Positions 13,826-16,298 of a DNA stretch of 16,298 bases are shown piece by piece. This DNA comes from Verrucomicrobiales bacterium (GTDB lineage Bacteria; Verrucomicrobiota; Verrucomicrobiia; Verrucomicrobiales; V1-33): the NCBI GenBank assembly GCA_023253495.1, contig JALRGF010000052.1:1-16298 (forward strand), given 5' to 3'. A program made the position numbers and the translations under genes. Each line of letters starts with the position of its first letter. Within the stretch, counting starts at the first letter, position 1. The notes beneath the pieces are model-generated. The model did no database searches and was not told where the DNA came from. It worked only from the letters and a program-made list of their open reading frames with translations.

Positions 13826-14413
13826 TCACGGCACCCGGAAGATTTTTTTGGTGTAGGGGCACCGGGCTTTGGACCCGGACGGCATGCCGCTCACATCGAC
13901 GTAGCCGCCATTGTGAAACGGGCTGTACACCTTGCCTTCCTGCCCCGGAACCGGCGTGGCATACGGAATGTCCTCGGACGGCGGCGGCTTGGGCTTCGGC
14001 TCGGGGGCCGGTTCGGGTTTTGGCTCAGGCGCCGGCGGCTCCGGTTCCGCCGTTGGCTCGAGCCTCCGGGGCGGCGCCTCCGTGGTCTCGCTGGTCGGCT
14101 CGGGTGGCCCGCCTCCCCCGCTCACCTCCGGTTCCTCAATCACGGCCGGCCGGCGCGACTCCTCCCGGCGTTCGCGGCGCTCGTTCAGATACCGCGTCTG
14201 CCCGCGGGGTTCCGCCGGAGCTTCCGTCTCGGTTGCTCCGTATTTGTACCGCGGGGCGTCGGTGCCTCCATAGCCGTAGCGCGGCGCGCGATCGTTCAGG
14301 AACATGTTGCCGTCCGGACTGTAATCGGAGGTGCAGGAAACCAGAATGCCGCCGGCAAGGGTGGCCAGAAGCAGGGACGCGAGGCGTGAGGGCGGCAGGC
14401 ACATGCTTCTCAT
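13826..14413 (-). CDS. Proline-rich lipoprotein with conserved-looking C-terminal tail, function unknown
   Basis: From ATG at 14413 the 195-residue product has a lipoprotein signal, RLASLLLATLAGGILVSC, with a lipobox LVSC and the modified cysteine at residue 27. Next come Tyr/Arg-rich repeats (RAPRYGYGGTDAPRYKYG, 42-59), then a charged Arg/Glu segment and a long Pro/Glu/Lys-rich linker (about 103-148), likely extended across the periplasm. The end is a compact segment, PVPGQEGKVYSPFHNGGY and VDVSGMPSGSKARCPYTKKI, closing with IFRVP. I recall similar VYSPF...VDVSG...KIFRVP tails in Verrucomicrobia proteins of unknown role. The longer frame upstream overlaps the helicase gene and lacks signal-peptide features. 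The gene lies 37 bp after the helicase stop. Confidence 0.75.
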   Translation of the reverse strand: MRSMCLPPSRLASLLLATLAGGILVSCTSDYSPDGNMFLNDRAPRYGYGGTDAPRYKYGATETEAPAEPRGQTRYLNERRERREESRRPAVIEEPEVSGGGGPPEPTSETTEAPPRRLEPTAEPEPPAPEPKPEPAPEPKPKPPPSEDIPYATPVPGQEGKVYSPFHNGGYVDVSGMPSGSKARCPYTKKIFRVP

Positions 14414-14450
14414 TGGATACCATGCCACCGGTTTCCGCCAGCGGAAATGG

Positions 14451-16298
14451 TCAGGCGTCCGCAACCTCCACTGCCCGTCGAAGGCGCGTGAACACAAGGA
14501 CCGTGCGAATGGCCGCCGGATCCAATCCGGTCAGCCGTGCCAGCACCCGCCGGTACAGATCCAGCTGCGGCCGGTAGCCGGCTGCCCGATCGCGCGCCGC
14601 CGCCTCGTCCGCCACCTGGTCGGTCTTGAAATCCACGATCACCGCCCGATCCGGTCCCACCATCACCCGGTCAAAGGTGCCCGTCACCCATTCGCCATCC
14701 AGAATGACCTCAAATCGCTTTTCGCGCCACAACCCGGCATCAGGCGACCGTCGCATCAGCACCCGCAGGTCCGGATCATCAAGGCAGGCCGTCACCTGCT
14801 GCCACGCCTCCCGCTGCCAGTCGGCCGGCTCGGGATGAGTCGACGACCACCAGCTCTCCGCACCCGAACGATCATCCGGATCGTCGATACGCTCAAACAA
14901 AGCATGCACCAGCACCCCCAGCTCCCGCGCCGGCGTGGCCCCGGCCGAAAACACCTGGTCCGCCGTCAGTACATGCGTCTCACGCCCGGACGGCGTGAGA
15001 CGCGGGCGCCGCCGCCGCCCCGGACCGGGTGGCACAAACACTGCGGCCGCTGCCGGCGCCACCGCCGCCGCCGCTCCCCCGCCCGCCGGCATCGCCTCGA
15101 ACCACCGCGGGTCGCCCGCACTCCAGCCGCACGCCCATTCGCGACCGTCCGCCACCAGCGGGTCCGCCGGCTCCTGCCCTCCCAACGCCTGCTCCACCAG
15201 CATGGCCGCATGCCGCGCGGACCCGGCCCCCGCCTTCTCCGCACCAATCAGATAAACCGCATGCCGCGCGCGGGTCATCGCCACATACAACACACACAGT
15301 CCCTCGTACGCCTGCGCCGCCTGGTCCGCTTCGCGCGCCTCCCGCAGCACATCGTCCGCCGCCACCAGGATCGACGGCGGCCGCCGCAACACCCACCGCG
15401 TCTCAAAATCATCGCCACGCGACCGCAACAGGAGCTGCCGGGAATCGTCGGCCAATGACTTTCCCGCCAGCCGCGGCAGAAAGACCACGTCAAAATCCAG
15501 TCCCTTGGACTTGTGAATGGTCATGACCTGCACGGCGTCGGACCACGCCCTCTCGCGCGCCACACTCGTTTCAGCCGCTCGCAAAAAGGCATCCAGCTCC
15601 CGCGACCCACGGGAATCAAACTCACGCGCCAGATCGGCCAGCTGCTCGCCCCGCAGCCGCGAAAACGCATCGTCCGCCGCCAGCACCGGCTCCAGCCGCT
15701 CCAGCCACCGCCGCACCCACGCTTCCAGGCCGTCAGACCACACCTCCTGCAGCGTCTGCCGCACCAGCCGGCCGCGCGTCGCCTCCTCCGGCGCCCACAC
15801 CCCCGCCAACGGCGTCATCATGACGTGCTCCCACGCCATGGTGTCGCCCGGATGAGCCGCCACCCGCAGCAACGACAACAACGCCAGCGTCAACGGATTG
15901 TCCACCGCCACGGGCGCATCGGTCTCGCTGACTACCGGCGGCAGATCCGCTTGACGCCGCAGAAAGGCCACGGCATCCGCCACCTCGGTATTGCCGCGCA
16001 GAAGAATGGCCACACTCAGACCGCGCTCCAGCGGCCGGGTCTCGCGCAACACCGCCGCCACCACCTCCAGCTCACCGTCAAAACCGGCCCCTCCCTCCGC
16101 TTCCCGGTCCCGGCCACCCGACAGCGCGTCGCCCCCCATTTCCGCGGCTCCCTCATCCGCCGCCCCCTCGTCCCCGCGCACCATCGCTCCGGGCCGCACC
16201 AGCGCCGCGAATCCGGGCCGGGATCCATGAAACGTCGTGTGCGCCACCCAGCCGTCCTCCCACCGCGCGGCCGTCGCCGCGCGCACCACCGACCGCAT
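14451..16298 (-). CDS. addA: AddA/RecB-type ATP-dependent helicase-nuclease, C-terminal part
   Basis: The frame is open to the window edge, so the N-terminal half with Walker A and B motifs is missing; 615 codons are visible. Superfamily 1 (UvrD-like) helicase motif V, VMTIHKSKGLDFDVVFLP (258-275), and motif VI, LYVAMTRARHAVYLIG (337-352), are clear. The C-terminal region has the RecB-family nuclease core: GTFDRVMVG, then IVDFKTDQ (about 554-561, metal-binding D and catalytic K) and GYRPQLDLYRR (574-584, the conserved Q and Y). Helicase plus C-terminal nuclease in one chain fits AddA or RecB, which resect double-strand breaks for recombination. AddB or RecC would be expected just upstream, outside the window. 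A Gly/Ala-rich insertion follows motif VI. AddA and RecB cannot be told apart firmly here. Confidence 0.88.
   Translation of the reverse strand: MRSVVRAATAARWEDGWVAHTTFHGSRPGFAALVRPGAMVRGDEGAADEGAAEMGGDALSGGRDREAEGGAGFDGELEVVAAVLRETRPLERGLSVAILLRGNTEVADAVAFLRRQADLPPVVSETDAPVAVDNPLTLALLSLLRVAAHPGDTMAWEHVMMTPLAGVWAPEEATRGRLVRQTLQEVWSDGLEAWVRRWLERLEPVLAADDAFSRLRGEQLADLAREFDSRGSRELDAFLRAAETSVARERAWSDAVQVMTIHKSKGLDFDVVFLPRLAGKSLADDSRQLLLRSRGDDFETRWVLRRPPSILVAADDVLREAREADQAAQAYEGLCVLYVAMTRARHAVYLIGAEKAGAGSARHAAMLVEQALGGQEPADPLVADGREWACGWSAGDPRWFEAMPAGGGAAAAVAPAAAAVFVPPGPGRRRRPRLTPSGRETHVLTADQVFSAGATPARELGVLVHALFERIDDPDDRSGAESWWSSTHPEPADWQREAWQQVTACLDDPDLRVLMRRSPDAGLWREKRFEVILDGEWVTGTFDRVMVGPDRAVIVDFKTDQVADEAAARDRAAGYRPQLDLYRRVLARLTGLDPAAIRTVLVFTRLRRAVEVADA

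Noticed and set aside
12334..14577. Long plus-strand open frame (747 codons) antisense to aroA-cmk, tyrA and the lipoprotein gene
   Set aside because: Same reason: Arg/Pro/His-rich, no motifs, spans several real genes and their gaps on the opposite strand.

Overview
The window looks like a GC-rich bacterial chromosome fragment. Its best fit is Verrucomicrobiota, possibly an Opitutales-like lineage. That placement is tentative: it rests on the tyrA / aroA-cmk / plsC order, the general look of the proteins, a lipoprotein with a KIFRVP tail and remembered resemblance, not on a search. Almost everything runs on the minus strand in compact operons, and none of the starts I checked in the main body has a clear Shine-Dalgarno sequence.

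Left edge (1-435): the C-terminal end of a DEAD/DEAH helicase with a four-cysteine zinc motif, a complete tRNA-Phe(GAA), and a strong ribosome-binding site plus ATG that lead into nothing. At about 431-436 the sequence switches abruptly into the interior of murE. This is a sharp junction, either a rearrangement or an assembly chimera.

436-5104: the first part of a division and cell-wall (dcw) cluster, read right to left: mraZ, rsmH, ftsL, ftsI (class B PBP), then murE, cut at about residue 236. In front of mraZ sit a promoter and three TGGGG boxes spaced exactly 10 bp apart, the expected autoregulatory MraZ operator. The third box contains the mraZ start codon. The rest of the usual cluster (murF, mraY, ftsW and so on) is absent because of the junction.

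5105-5566: non-coding, with an imperfect tandem repeat of 38-41 bp units. 5567-7139: moaD and hpt on the minus strand, divergent from pdxH on the plus strand.

7140-10090: an accessory-looking stretch around hslO (Hsp33). It holds a PIN-domain toxin remnant, a highly structured repeat-like element, a decayed integron-type tyrosine recombinase, a small AT-richer membrane protein gene of unknown function, and a DUF4160/DUF2442-like gene pair whose first member is frameshifted.

10091-16298: a minus-strand run of an AddA/RecB-type helicase-nuclease (C-terminal part), a proline-rich lipoprotein, tyrA, a fused aroA-cmk, and plsC. It joins aromatic amino-acid synthesis, CMP phosphorylation and phospholipid acylation. 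tyrA and aroA overlap by 8 bp, and the AroA half carries the class II EPSP synthase motifs.
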